Shown: positions 41,500-50,892 of the stretch, piece after piece | Numbering within the stretch: position 1 is the first letter of the stretch | Layout: the number at the start of each line of letters is the position of its first letter | Source: AP-15 sp963812675 | GTDB lineage: Bacteria; Pseudomonadota; Alphaproteobacteria; ATCC43930; CGMCC-115725 | Length of the DNA: 64,000 bases | NCBI GenBank assembly: GCA_963812675.1 | Contig: CAWEWR010000011.1 | Coordinates: 310,001-374,000 of the forward strand | Direction of reading: 5' to 3' | Translations under genes and position numbers: made by a program | Notes under the pieces: model-generated | The model's input: the letters and a program-made list of their open reading frames with translations, nothing else | Told to the model about the DNA's origin: nothing | The model's database searches: none

Positions 41500-41910
41500 T
41501 GCCCCACCTGACTTGTTGAGGATGACGTGTTCCTCGGCTGACAAATTGTCGAGGACCGTGAATAGATCCCCCTGGTCCGGCAGCTTCGCGCTTTCTTCCC
41601 AGCGAGCGAGGCCCGCCAGAGCGCGCATCGCCTTCACCGCCTCAAACTCGTGTTCCGCCGAGACCGCCATATAGCTGCCGTCGCGAATGACCGTCACGAC
41701 CCCGGGCATCCGCTCCACCAAAGACGTATCGACCTCAACAGGCGCGCCATAGCCGGGGGGCCGGACGACCCGCGCGTGCACCATGCCGGGCAGGCGCAGG
41801 TCATGCACATAGGTCGCCCCGCCCGTGACCTTGGCCGGGATGTCGACGCGCGGCATTGCCGTGCCGATGACCCGGTAGGCCGCGGGGTCCTTTAGATCTC
41901 GGCGAAGGCC
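41500..41910 (-). pseudogene. N-terminal fragment of a xanthine-dehydrogenase/isoquinoline-oxidoreductase-type molybdopterin subunit
   Basis: The minus strand reads DPAAYRVIGTAMPRVDIPAK, then VTGGATYVHDLRLPGMVHAR, PGVVTVIRDGSYMAVSAEHE and AVKAMRALAGLARWEE. This is the first beta-rich domain of the large subunit of molybdenum hydroxylases. Intact subunits have about 700-950 residues; only about 135 remain. Homology ends near 41500, and the frame runs on into DNA that also encodes nothing recognisable. No partner [2Fe-2S] subunit is nearby. Confidence 0.75.
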
Positions 41911-42115
41911 ATGTCGGCATCGGAGAACTGGACCATAACGATGATCGAACTCCCCGGGGTCATAGAGAGCGGCATGCCAGGCAGGAATGGTCAGCGAAAG
42001 CCCGGAACCACTCGCGGGTCGCCTAGGCGCTCCCGCACAGCGAAGGCATTGCGTATAAGCCGCCTTGCGGCGAAGTCGTGATGTGCCTGCGAGTGGGGCG
42101 GATGGGGTCGATTAA
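41911..42115. other. Gene-free stretch
   Basis: No feature recognised between the molybdopterin-subunit fragment and the possible intron relic. Confidence 0.4.
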
Positions 42116-42450
42116 GTGATGACAGACCGGGACAGCACAACCCGGACTTCGAGCGAGGACCCCTGGAAAGGAGGATTACCTACCCTCCACGGCGGTGCAT
42201 CGGCGCGTAACCGGCCCGACACTGAGCGGGACATTCGTGGATACGACGGGATGCACGAAGGACGGAAGCAAACCAATACGTGGTCAGCGTATGCCGGGAG
42301 CAGGCTTGAACTGAGCGACGCGTTGGTAAGGCGCCGTCCGAAACGCCATCCTTCCAGCCGTACTGGGGAAAACCCGCCGTACGGAATGATAGGGGGGATC
42401 GAGGAGACGTCGGCATCATTCGAAGCCCGGTCCGCGCCTCGATCCTACCC
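42116..42450 (+). ncRNA. Possible relic of a group II intron (structured RNA)
   Basis: Two hairpins stand in the order expected at the 3' end of a group II intron. The first has CCGTAC at 42358-42363 pairing with GTACGG at 42379-42384, an inner GGG/CCC helix and a GAAA-containing loop, resembling domain V. Eleven bases later GGATCGAGG (42396-42404) pairs perfectly with CCTCGATCC (42437-42445), resembling domain VI, and TACCC follows. The 240 bases upstream could be remains of earlier domains. No reverse-transcriptase frame is present and the AGC triad of domain V pairs poorly, so any intron is dead or the resemblance is accidental. An open frame across it (42116-42472) is probably not translated. 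Confidence 0.35.
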
Positions 42451-42915
42451 GACTGCGCGGGGTGCCCAGTAATGGGCATCCCTACCGCGATCCAAGACCC
42501 TTAGCCGAAGCTAAAAAAGCGCGTGAGAAACGGGTCAGTATTTGGGCTCGGGTAAAAGCCGTTCCCGTGCCCGATCACCGAATTAACCTCCTTTTGCGCT
42601 TGTTATAATAATACCTTCCCTGAGACACAGGGTAAATCGACCTTTCATCGGAGCAATCCGCTGGGAGGACCATCTCTTGACGCAGAACGGTCACTCAATT
42701 AAAGAAAAATACGGTCAACGTCTAGCCCGTACGGAGCGATTGCGACCGCTTAATGGCCCCGCATCGGCATAACGGAGCGGCAAAGCATGACGCTGGATGC
42801 ATACCGCACAGCGGCGCGCTCCCCCGCCAACGACCGGAGCCTTCGGCGCAGGCGATCGGAATACAGCCGGTTCAGCGAGCGGAGCTGCCCCCTCAGCTGA
42901 CCAGGGAACCAGTCG
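42451..42915. other. Upstream region of the hybrid histidine kinase
   Basis: No gene is supported. A TATAAT hexamer at 42604-42609, preceded by TG at 42601-42602, is a possible -10 element for the kinase gene, but the best upstream hexamer (TTAACC, 42583-42588) is at a short 15-base spacing. It would give a 300-base leader. Confidence 0.25.
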
Positions 42916-45165
42916 ATGTCCGCAGCGCTCTTCTCGATGCTACGTCGCCAAGCCCTGAGTATTCGTAGCCGATTGATGATGCTGACGGCGGCGACCGTGC
43001 TGCCTCTCGTCGCAGTCGGGGGTTTTGCGATGATACGGACAGTTGATGACCAGAAGGTGCAGGTCGAGCAAGCCGTAGGGAGAACAGTAGACGGTTTGCT
43101 CGGCGATATAGACCGCCAGATCATTGCGATCGAGGCAGAACTGCAGGTGCTTGCGGTATCTCCGAGCCTACAGTCGGAAGAGCTATACCCCTTTTATCAG
43201 CAGATGAACGCTGCCCTGCCACTCCAGGGAACGTCAATTGTCTTGCTCGATACCAACGGACAGCAGCTGCTGAGCACCAATCGGCCGTTCGGCGCACCAC
43301 TCCCTCGAGCACCCAACACTGAAATGAGTGAACGCATCGTTACGACGGGCAAGCCACAGGTTTCTGATCTGGTAATGGGCGCCGTTTTGCATCGGCCGAT
43401 CGTTGCGGTCGGCGTCCCCGTGTTCCGTGACGGAAAAGTTGCATTTATCGTGGTGATGGGGCTGGGCTCGGAAATACTGTCAAAGCTGCTGCACCAGCCA
43501 GATCTTTCGCCCGATTGGGTCGTCGCGATATTCGATCGAAAAGGCATCATCGTGGCACGCAATCGCGAGCTCGATCGTTTTCTCGGCAAGCCGGCGGCGC
43601 CGATAATTAGGGAGGCGATCGCCGGGCCAGCCGAGAGCTGGATTCCTAACGTAACAAGCGAAGGAATAAGCGTTTACTCTACATTCAGACGATCCACGGT
43701 GACCGGCTGGACCGTGGCCATTGGCGTGCCCACGGGTTTTGTGGACACCCCCCGCCGTCGCGCACAAGCCCTGGCCTTCGGCGGCGGTGGGTCAGTTCTT
43801 GCCTTAAGCCTGTTCCTGGCTTGGTGGATGGCTCGGGCGATCCGGCGCCCGGTTGAGGCGCTGACGGCTGCGACCAAGGCCGTAGCGAGCGGCGCACCGA
43901 TTGGGGAATTGAACGGCGGGGTGCGTGAACTGAACCAGGTCGGCGATGCGCTTCGTACCACTGCTGCTGCGCTGGCACGCCACCGCGAGCAACTCGAAGG
44001 CATGGTCGCGCTGCGGACCGAGGAACTCCGGGCGGAGATCGAGGCGCGTAAGCAAGCCGAGGCGACGCTGCTGCAGTCGCAAAAGATGGAGGCCATAGGC
44101 CAGCTCACCGGCGGCGTCGCTCATGATTTCAATAACCTTCTGACCATCGCCTCCGGCTCATTAGAGATGCTCGAGGCACGGATCTCGGACGAAAGGAACC
44201 TCTATCTCCTACGGAACGCACAGAGCGCGATTTCGCGTGGTGCGACGCTGACGACATCGTTGCTTGCCTTCGCTCGCAAGCAGCGCCTAGAACCGGTGTT
44301 GGCCAACCTCAATTCGATCATCCTTGAGATGGAGGAGATGCTGCGCCGGTTCCTCGGCCCTTCCGTGGAGATACGGCACGCCTTGGCGAGCGAACTCTGG
44401 CCGGTCGAGATTGACGTCGGGCAGATCGAGACAGCGCTCCTCAATATCGCCATCAACGCCCGCGACGCGATGCCGGGGGGCGGGATCCTGTTGTTTGAAA
44501 CCGCGAACGTCAGCAACCCTCTGCCGGAAGAGGTGGCGGGCCGCGACTGTGTGCTGGTCTCGGTGCACGATACCGGGACTGGCATGAGTCCTGATGTCGT
44601 GGAGCGCGCCTTTGAGCCCTTCTTCACCACCAAGGAAGTTGGCAAGGGGACCGGATTGGGCCTGTCAATGGTATTCGGCGTTGTTCACCAATCTGGCGGC
44701 GCGGTCCGCTTGCGCAGCGAGCTTGGCAGAGGAACGACGGTGTTGATTTACTTACCACGGGCAGCTCAGGCAGCTTTGCCAGCGGTGGAAATCGCCGCAT
44801 CAGCCGGTGTCTCGTCGGGCGCCGGCGTCCACATCCTGGTCGTCGATGATGATGCGGCCGTGCGCTGGGTGACCGTCGAATCCCTCAGAGAGGCAGGCTA
44901 TCGGGTGGCGGAAGCCGACAGTGGCAGCGCCGCGTTGGCCCTTCTTGAGCGCGACGATCCGTGCGACCTGGTCGTCATGGATCACGTGATGCCTGGTCTT
45001 TCCGGCCAGGATACAGTGCGCTTGGCGCGCCGTGCCAGGCCGGAGCTCAAGGTACTTTTCGTGAGCGGGTACGCCGCATGGGCGGGAGCCGGCGGCGACA
45101 TCTGGCTGCAGAAGCCGTTTAAGACGCAGGCCTTGGCTGAGGCAGTCTCACGGGCGCTTCAGTGA
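42916..45165 (+). CDS. Membrane-bound hybrid histidine kinase
   Basis: The 749-residue protein has a membrane helix near residues 17-38, an extracytoplasmic sensor domain of Cache type to about residue 285, a second membrane helix (ALSLFLAWWMARAI) and a HAMP linker. The HisKA domain follows with phospho-accepting His in GGVAHDFNNLL (about residue 402). The HATPase domain has NARDAMPGGG, DTGTGMSPDV and GKGTGLGLSMVFG. The C-terminal receiver has HILVVDDDAAVR and the phospho-Asp in LVVMDHVMPG (about residue 688). The ligand is unknown. The next gene overlaps its stop codon, so that membrane protein is probably co-expressed. No separate response regulator is adjacent. Confidence 0.9.
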   Translation: MSAALFSMLRRQALSIRSRLMMLTAATVLPLVAVGGFAMIRTVDDQKVQVEQAVGRTVDGLLGDIDRQIIAIEAELQVLAVSPSLQSEELYPFYQQMNAALPLQGTSIVLLDTNGQQLLSTNRPFGAPLPRAPNTEMSERIVTTGKPQVSDLVMGAVLHRPIVAVGVPVFRDGKVAFIVVMGLGSEILSKLLHQPDLSPDWVVAIFDRKGIIVARNRELDRFLGKPAAPIIREAIAGPAESWIPNVTSEGISVYSTFRRSTVTGWTVAIGVPTGFVDTPRRRAQALAFGGGGSVLALSLFLAWWMARAIRRPVEALTAATKAVASGAPIGELNGGVRELNQVGDALRTTAAALARHREQLEGMVALRTEELRAEIEARKQAEATLLQSQKMEAIGQLTGGVAHDFNNLLTIASGSLEMLEARISDERNLYLLRNAQSAISRGATLTTSLLAFARKQRLEPVLANLNSIILEMEEMLRRFLGPSVEIRHALASELWPVEIDVGQIETALLNIAINARDAMPGGGILLFETANVSNPLPEEVAGRDCVLVSVHDTGTGMSPDVVERAFEPFFTTKEVGKGTGLGLSMVFGVVHQSGGAVRLRSELGRGTTVLIYLPRAAQAALPAVEIAASAGVSSGAGVHILVVDDDAAVRWVTVESLREAGYRVAEADSGSAALALLERDDPCDLVVMDHVMPGLSGQDTVRLARRARPELKVLFVSGYAAWAGAGGDIWLQKPFKTQALAEAVSRALQ

Positions 45166-45752
45166 TCGCGCAGATCCTCTTCCAGCTAACCTCGGCGGTC
45201 GCGTCGGTTGGCCGAGTGAAGACCTCCAGCCACGTCGTGTCACGGCGGTTCAATGCATTGGCGCTGGGGGCCGTCGCGGGGGATTTTGCCGTCAAATACG
45301 CCCATACGGGCCGCGCTGATTTCCTGGTCGGGCTTATCCTGTTCGTGGTCCTGACGGTACGGACGCTCCTGATCCTTGGCTTCAGCCAGATCGAAGGGAA
45401 CACGTTCCGACGGCGCGTCGCCTGCGCGGTCGCGCTCCTGGTCTGCGCCGTCGCGTCTATCGCGGGACAGTTCTATCTCGGCGAGTCGATCAGGCCGCTG
45501 ACTCTGCTGCCACTGGTGGGCATCGGCCTTGGTTGCCTGGGCGAGTCGTCCAACAACATGATCGTGCGCCGGCGGTGCGTACTCGCTATGGGATGCGTGA
45601 TGGCCGCGTTCGGGCTGGCGACGGAAGCCTGGGGCTTGGTTTTCAAGAACCTGGTGTCGGACGTTGGCGCAACGATTTACAGCATGAACAAATACGGTGA
45701 CCCCCCGCTGCCGACGATCGCGGTCTGGTATCAAGGGAGATTGACCGACTGA
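45162..45752 (+). CDS. Inner-membrane protein translationally coupled to the kinase
   Basis: The 196-residue product starts with GTG overlapping the kinase stop (GTGA). It has five or six hydrophobic segments (FLVGLILFVVLTVRTLLILG, VACAVALLVCAVASIAGQFY, PLTLLPLVGIGLGCLG, MGCVMAAFGLATEAWGLVF). The layout recalls the YgjV-type inner-membrane family, but the match is by pattern only. The coupling suggests a role in the same signalling or envelope process as the kinase. Substrate and function are unknown. Confidence 0.7.
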   Translation: MIAQILFQLTSAVASVGRVKTSSHVVSRRFNALALGAVAGDFAVKYAHTGRADFLVGLILFVVLTVRTLLILGFSQIEGNTFRRRVACAVALLVCAVASIAGQFYLGESIRPLTLLPLVGIGLGCLGESSNNMIVRRRCVLAMGCVMAAFGLATEAWGLVFKNLVSDVGATIYSMNKYGDPPLPTIAVWYQGRLTD

Positions 45753-46094
45753 GCCGCGTCCCCAACGACGCAAACGCGACCCATGCAGTGTCGCCTGCGC
45801 GCTACGGCACACCAGCACGCGGGCCGTGCCGCCGCACATCGCGATGAACTTATCACAAAGCACGGATCGCATCGGCATGAATGCAGAAGACGCGCTTCGC
45901 AAGGCGGAGATGCCGGATGACTGCTTCTGGCACCAAGCGTAACTGCCTGGGCACACAGGGCATTTCCGGACTTGAGGGTAGACCGGCCCTACCATCAACC
46001 TGACGACGACAGCCACCCTTGACCCCGAGGAGACATCGTGGGCAAGCGGCGAGACAGCCGCTGGTGTGCGGCCGCCTCGCCTCCAAGCCGTCAA
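45753..46094. other. Gene-free stretch
   Basis: About 340 bases between the membrane protein and the OsmC relic show no feature that I recognise. Confidence 0.4.
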
Positions 46095-46440
46095 TCACTC
46101 GACGACGAGAGTGGGCTTGAGGACTACGGGCCGGGACACGTTGTAGAAGTTTGGGCGAGGTCGCCATCACCGCCTCATGGATCTCGGCGAAATCCTCCTT
46201 AGTGCCGCTACCCTTGATGCGGAGATGCGGACGACGTAGTCTCAGGTTCTCGTATCCCGCCGGCACAGCGGGATCGATTCCGAGGAAGCCCCGAAGATCA
46301 GTTCGCTAGGTTCGTCGATGTCGATCGAGAACCGACGAGGCACCCGTTCTCCGCCGATCGCGAAGTCCTCGATTTGCGCGCGGCTCCGCGTTTGGCCCTG
46401 CCAGGTCGTGGTGACCCGCCACCGTGGAGCATGGAATTGC
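46095..46440 (-). pseudogene. OsmC-family gene with an internal deletion and a frameshift
   Basis: The N-terminal part reads AEQFHAPRWRVTTTWQGQTR, IEDFAIGGERVPRRFSIDID and EPSELIFG. The next frame continues GFLGIDPAVPAGYENL, RIKGSGTKEDFAEIHEAVMA, TSP. After one extra base NFYNVSRPVVLKPTLVVE and a stop follow. This is an OsmC-type peroxide-handling protein from which about 60 codons in the middle, including the first conserved cysteine, have been removed near 46288. The second cysteine position (TSPxF) also lacks Cys. The gene cannot make a working enzyme. Confidence 0.7.
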
Positions 46441-46710
46441 TCGGCTGGAAACTGCGGTTGTACTGAGCGGGATCAGCAGCCACAGTGCCGAAAACGATGA
46501 TCTACTCGGCTGGGTGTCTGGTATCCAGTGGACTGCTAACCATGGCTCGGTGTCAACGCAGGTCTCAGGTAGACCTAGCTCGGACATTGCGCGCAGCATG
46601 GAGCAATCGCCTCAGCAACGATCAAGAGGTGCTTAAGCCAGCTCTATGATCGGCATGGTACATTTATAAGAGCCGCTGGACGGCCTCCCGCGACGCTGAA
46701 ACCGGCTGCG
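46441..46710. other. Spacer without a recognised gene
   Basis: This 270-base spacer between the OsmC relic and the first small helical gene shows nothing I can support. Confidence 0.35.
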
Positions 46711-46869
46711 GTGACTTTATCACTCCGTTATATTACCGCGAAGCGGCGGCACGACCGGAGGCTCCACGCGGAAGCCACGACGCCGAGGCTTAAACAATAT
46801 CTTTCGGACGTGATTGCTCGGTGCGAGCGATTAGCGGAAGAGGTTGACAGCGCGTCCAGGAAGGATTGA
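46711..46869 (+). CDS. Small helical protein, first of three related genes
   Basis: A 52-residue frame from GTG 46711 ends TTPRLKQYLSDVIARCERLA, EEVDSASRKD. The C-terminal 35 residues have the pattern of small rhizobial helical proteins (aromatic-Leu-x-x-x-A-x-x-C/Y-E-R-L-A), also seen at 47269-47469 and 47592-47783 on the other strand. The N-terminus is shorter than usual, so it may be partly degraded. Function is unknown. Confidence 0.4.
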   Translation: MTLSLRYITAKRRHDRRLHAEATTPRLKQYLSDVIARCERLAEEVDSASRKD

Positions 46870-47268
46870 GCGGAACCCAACAGTGGACCGCCGCTAATTC
46901 GGACCCGCCGCCAGGTCGCCGCCGCGGAACGGACCCGCCAGCGCGAAGCTGATGGTCGATCCTGACTGCGGTGCGAGGTGTGCGATGCGAGATACTGGGC
47001 GCCTGGCGTAGGCCACTCCCATTGAACCGTGTTTGGCGAGACTGAGCCAGTGCGGCAGGGGTGACTGGGGACGCTTCCTGGGCATACTCGCCTATGTGGA
47101 GGGCGGCGAGCCGTCCAGTCGCGGGAGGGATAACAGATCACTGGCGCGGCTTTTCTGGCGCGTTCTCGACCGGCTCGATTACTGGCTGACGCAGGCCCGA
47201 TTATGGCTGGCGGACGCGGTGTGCGGCCCGTGCCGCAGTCGGCCTTGATTGCGTGATCGCGAGCAGTC
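46870..47268. other. Gene-poor stretch between small helical proteins
   Basis: One plus-strand frame (47033-47248, containing ARLFWRVLDRLDYWLTQARL) could encode a short amphipathic protein, but it begins with TTG and has no clear ribosome site. Nothing else was recognised. Confidence 0.25.
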
Positions 47269-47469
47269 CTAGCGGTGATCTTGGTCTAAGCCAGCGGCGC
47301 TTCGCGCAACTAGGCCATCGGCTCTTCGCTCGTACCGTGCGGCAAGATCCAACAGCTCTCGGCGCGCGCCGGGGAAACGGAATTGATGAGCCAGTTCCCG
47401 TAGCTGGCGGGCCATGTCCCTGTAATGATCGCTGTCCGCTCGCGCTGGGTTGGCCTGAGGTTCTTCCAT
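47269..47469 (-). CDS. Small helical protein of rhizobial type
   Basis: The 66-residue product starts MEEPQANPARADSDHYRDMA and continues RQLRELAHQFRFPGARRELL, DLAARYERRADGL. I recall many such short helical proteins (HYRxxAxxLRxLA, then LxxLAxxYxRxAD) from Bradyrhizobium-like genomes; their role is unknown. The ATG at 47469 is preferred to an upstream start because the family block begins soon after it. It is a likely paralogue of the neighbours at 46711-46869 and 47592-47783. Confidence 0.65.
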   Translation of the reverse strand: MEEPQANPARADSDHYRDMARQLRELAHQFRFPGARRELLDLAARYERRADGLVARSAAGLDQDHR

Positions 47470-47591
47470 TGAAGATTGTTTCCTAGCCTCTCCCAATGCT
47501 GCTTTTAGTTGTCGAACATGGCTGCCAAAGAGCGTGTTCCAGGCACGACACTCTGCCACATCGCTAGAGAAGCGTTGCTTTTCCGGCCTGC

Positions 47592-47783
47592 TTACTCTTT
47601 GCCTGGATCGGGAGCCGGACGAAGCCGGCGTTGCGCCTCAAAATGAACAGCCATTCGTTCGAAGCGCGCGGCGAGCTGGCGCAAATCTCCTTGGATATCT
47701 GGTAAATGGGATTGATCCGCCAGCTCCCTTAGCTTTTGGGCAAGGCGGTATAGCTCGGGTGAAGGTTGTTCCGCGTCACTCAT
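47592..47783 (-). CDS. Small helical protein of rhizobial type, third relative
   Basis: The 63-residue product starts MSDAEQPSPELYRLAQKLRE and continues LADQSHLPDIQGDLRQLAAR, FERMAVHFEAQRR. It has the same two-helix pattern as the gene at 47269-47469, 120 bases downstream on the same strand, so the two may be co-transcribed. An ATG nine bases upstream is an alternative start. Confidence 0.6.
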   Translation of the reverse strand: MSDAEQPSPELYRLAQKLRELADQSHLPDIQGDLRQLAARFERMAVHFEAQRRLRPAPDPGKE

Positions 47784-48343
47784 AGCGGCCACCCGGAAAC
47801 TTAATTATACCTTGTTAACCATATAACGTGGCAGAGTAGATTTAGTTCCCAGCCCGCAAACCTGAAGTGGAAAATTTGCTCAGGGGCCGCCCGCCGTTCC
47901 GAGCTGGCCGCCCTGCCCCTCGGGAAGGAGAGGCGACGGGTTGGGGGATCGTCTCGACGCCGCTCCCGCTCAGGCTTGGCCCGGCCGGATCGTGATCGCC
48001 AAGCCCGTCGATCCTACGCGGCGGCGGTCAACGAAATGTCAGCCGCCAGACTGCGAACCGCGTGGACCAGGATCGTCTTGAAGGCGGCTGGGCTCGCCCA
48101 AATGGAAACCAGGCTGGCAGGGCTCCACGTTGGTGCCTTCTGGGCTCCCGGTGACCCGGCGTTGATATCATTACCGGGGCCAGCCTGGCGCAGCAGACCG
48201 TAAACCTCTGGCTGGCAGATCGTCAAAATTGAGTTCTGGCACCAGGTTGATGGCGACCCGTTCTCGCGCTCCCAGGGACGTAAACCGGCTTCAATGGTTA
48301 AGCGCCTTTTAATTTAATCCCGATCGCCTATCGACTGGCCTGA
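47784..48343. other. Gene-free stretch
   Basis: About 560 bases show no recognised gene or repeat on either strand. Confidence 0.4.
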
Positions 48344-49160
48344 GTGCCCGCTTCCCCGGCTTGTGGATGGAGCGGGCGACTTTTGCCGCCGCGTCGGGCC
48401 GTCTTGGACACATTGCCGCCAATCCCCAGCACAACCCTTCTCTCGGCACAGGAGGCCAAGGACCGGCTGCGCGAGATTGTAGAGGGGTTCTTCTTCCGGC
48501 GGCTGACGGCGGGGGACGGAAAGCGCGTCGGGCGGCTGCTCGTCAAAAGCCCGCCGGGGCTCGGCAAGACCCGCGAGGCGATCCACTGGGCAATTCGCTA
48601 TCAGGCTGAGCAGGAAGGCAAGGACGGCACCCGCTTATCGCTCGACGATTTCAACGAGGCTGGCGTTCCGGCCCAAACCTCCATTTTCGTCCCCCGCCAC
48701 CACCTCGCGGAGGAACTGAGGGAGGTGATCGAGCGCGCTTACCGGGAGCAAGGCGAGCTGATCACGGTGCCGATCCTCCGCGGCCGGGAGAATGGGGGAG
48801 AGGAAGGGAACGCGCCCTGCCGGAGGTGGCGGGAGGCCCGCGAGTTGGCGCGCAAAGGGCTTCCGATCTACACCAATCTCTGCCCGCGGAAGTCAGACGG
48901 CCAATCGTCCCAATGCCCCTATTTCGCTGGGTGAGAGTACATTCAGACCCGCCAGTCCGCCTATTGCTCGCCGTTCGTGATCTTGGTGCATTCCCATCTC
49001 GGCCTCGAATGGGAGCTACTGCGGCGGAGCGGTTCTATCAGGAGGAGGATGAGGAGGGCGGCGGAGGGGAGCGGCAGCGGCAATTCAACCCGAAGCAGCC
49101 AATATCATCGTCTGCGATGAGGACCCGACCTTCAGTCTGGTGGAGGAGGTGAAGGGGTCC
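48344..49160 (+). pseudogene. Broken P-loop ATPase gene, helicase/primase-like
   Basis: The first frame (to 48934) contains a Walker A motif VKSPPGLGKTREAI, then SIFVPRHHLAEELREVIERA and a Cys-bearing segment (LCPRKSDG, QCPYFAG). After a frame change the text continues EYIQTRQSAYCSPFVILVHS, HLGLEWELL. After another change it reads NIIVCDEDPTFSLVEEVK, with a Walker B-like motif (IIVCDEDP). The order (Walker A, Cys cluster, Walker B) is that of helicase-like proteins of phages and integrative elements. It has at least two frame breaks and no C-terminus, so it is a relic. The true start could be anywhere between 48344 and 48430. Confidence 0.6.
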
Positions 49161-49330
49161 GGCCGGTGCTCTACTACCCCGCCTGCGCCGCCAAGCCGAC
49201 CGGCCAGGTCCCAGGTTTCAGCGCGCGTTCGTTTGCCCGCGCAGCGGTTCGTTCCTGACTCCCCGCTGGAGGGGAGTGGATTCGAACCTTCAGTTCCGCG
49301 CCGATGAAGCTGCAGGAACGGGCGGCGATC
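49161..49330. other. Spacer carrying dispersed-repeat copy F
   Basis: This 170-base spacer between the P-loop relic and the IS630 fragment consists mostly of dispersed-repeat copy F. Confidence 0.4.
49245..49303 (-). repeat. Dispersed tRNA-Ser-3'-like element, copy F
   Basis: On the plus strand: GCGGTTCGTTCCTGACTCCC, then CGCTGGAGGGGAGTGGATTC and GAACCTTCAGTTCC. This is the reverse complement of the family pattern, including the GGAACxGA, TTCGAATCC and CTCCAGCGG blocks. Confidence 0.65.
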
Positions 49331-49627
49331 TCAAAGTTCGCTCACCGCAGAAGAGGCGAATGGCGCGCCTTCGAGAGACATGTTGCGGGTCTTGTCGCGC
49401 AGCAGACCTTCAACCCCCATCTCGGCAAAGCGCTGCTGCCACCGCCACACCGTCGGCCGGCCGACGCTGACGCTGTGGGCAATCCGCTGTGCCGGTTCCC
49501 GATCGGCCGAGGCGAGCACGATGCGCGCCCGCTCGACGTGCTTGCGCGATCGATTGCGATCGGCCGCGATCGCCGCCAACTGCGCACGCTCCACTGCGCT
49601 CAAAACCACGCATACTTGCTGTGCCAT
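49331..49627 (-). pseudogene. N-terminal fragment of an IS630-family transposase
   Basis: The frame starts MAQQVCVVLSAVERAQLAAI and continues ADRNRSRKHVERARIVLASA, then TVWRWQQRFAEMGVEGLLRD and KTR. This is the N-terminal helix-turn-helix region of IS630 transposases. The DDE catalytic half is missing: after residue 80 the frame runs about 20 codons into unrelated DNA and stops. Confidence 0.8.
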
Positions 49628-50892
49628 GGCCCCCACTCCCCAAAGCCATGACCCAGTATTGCACATCCAAATCGCGCTGTGAAATCTTCTGAATGACTCA
49701 GAGCACTAGAGCGATATGCGATGCCCGTTCCGCGAAACTGATGCGGATTGGCTCTGGTTGATTGTGATCCGGGTCGGAAAAGCACTGCTCGTGCAACGTT
49801 AGGTGGCCTTGGACGGTTCCTGGATCAAGCGGACTGCCTCAGAATGGTGTGTGTCGCTAGCGCTGTTCGGACAAAAGCTGCTCGACAGCTTGTCGATCAT
49901 CTTTCGTAAGCCAAGTGTTTGCCACCAATTCGACCACCTGCATAAAGAAAGCGTCCCGATCCGTAACGAAAGACGATCCCGATGAACAAGAATCGTGAGC
50001 CATCGACCAGCAGCCCGCAAAATAAGGGCCAAGATGGACCACGTTCTCCTGTGATGTTGCCGCCCGGCACCGCAAGGCTGGCGATCAGCCCTGAGGCAAC
50101 CAGTGCTCGTTCCCGGGCGGTCTGGGCGCCGGAAGCGGGACTGGAGGTTCGCAGACTTTCTGCTGGAGGGAGATGGATTCGAACTTCCTGTTCCGCGCGA
50201 GACCGGAGCCGGCGCGCCGCTGTCCAAAAGACTTTGGGAGTAGCTGGTCAACCATTCGAACAAGCGCAGCTTGTAATCGAATTCGGGCCCGGCGCCGGAT
50301 TGCCGTTCGGCAGACTACAGGCATCCGACGATCAGGCCGCCGAACGTCGCCTCGATGTAGCGGCTATGCGTATCATCCGACCGCCCGACAGGCCGCGTCG
50401 GGTCTCCACCGGCTCGACGCCGCGGGCAAGGATCGCCACCCCGGTCCAGCTCTTCTGCCCGGCCAGACCGCGTCGTACCGACACACGTTGGGCGGGTCCC
50501 TTATTCGCCCCGGATTTGCCCGAGCCGACGGCTCAGCAAGGCGACGATTTTCTGTTGAATTTGCGGATCGCGTCCAGCAGACGCAATAACGTCTGTTTGA
50601 GAGCCTCGTGTTGCTCGGCCTTATTGATCTCGTTTTCAGTTTTGGTTCGATCCTCCACCGTCCGATTATGCCCTAAATTCGTCAGCCGAGCGTCCCATTG
50701 CTTATAATACCCGCAGAAAAAGCGGGGGAAAGTGGCGCAGGGTCTCGTGCCACTACTCTCCGAAGATCCTCAGTCTCTACGTCAAAAATACGTCCGAGTT
50801 GGCTATTCTTTGCCACCTGGTCTTTCTCGGTTGGGCTTATGTTCCGGTCATCTCAGAATAGCGGTCGGATTTGGACCCAGGAGACTCGATAG
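49628..50892. other. Long gene-free stretch
   Basis: About 1.26 kb between the IS630 relic and the coiled-coil gene. It includes dispersed-repeat copy G (50146-50203) and several open frames without ribosome sites or recognisable products. I see no gene here. Confidence 0.4.
50146..50203 (-). repeat. Dispersed tRNA-Ser-3'-like element, copy G
   Basis: On the plus strand: GGTTCGCAGACTTTCTGCTG, then GAGGGAGATGGATTCGAACT and TCCTGTTCCGCGC. In reverse complement it has the complete family order from GCGGAAC through GAATCCATCTCCCTCCAGCA to GTCTGCGAACC. Confidence 0.75.

Noticed and set aside
42116..42472. 118-codon open frame over the possible intron relic.
   Set aside because: The DNA is better explained by RNA hairpins; the translation has no recognised domain and no clear ribosome site.
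45853..46266. 137-codon minus-strand frame.
   Set aside because: Only its middle part corresponds to the OsmC relic; the remainder is out of frame with it, so it is not a gene of its own.
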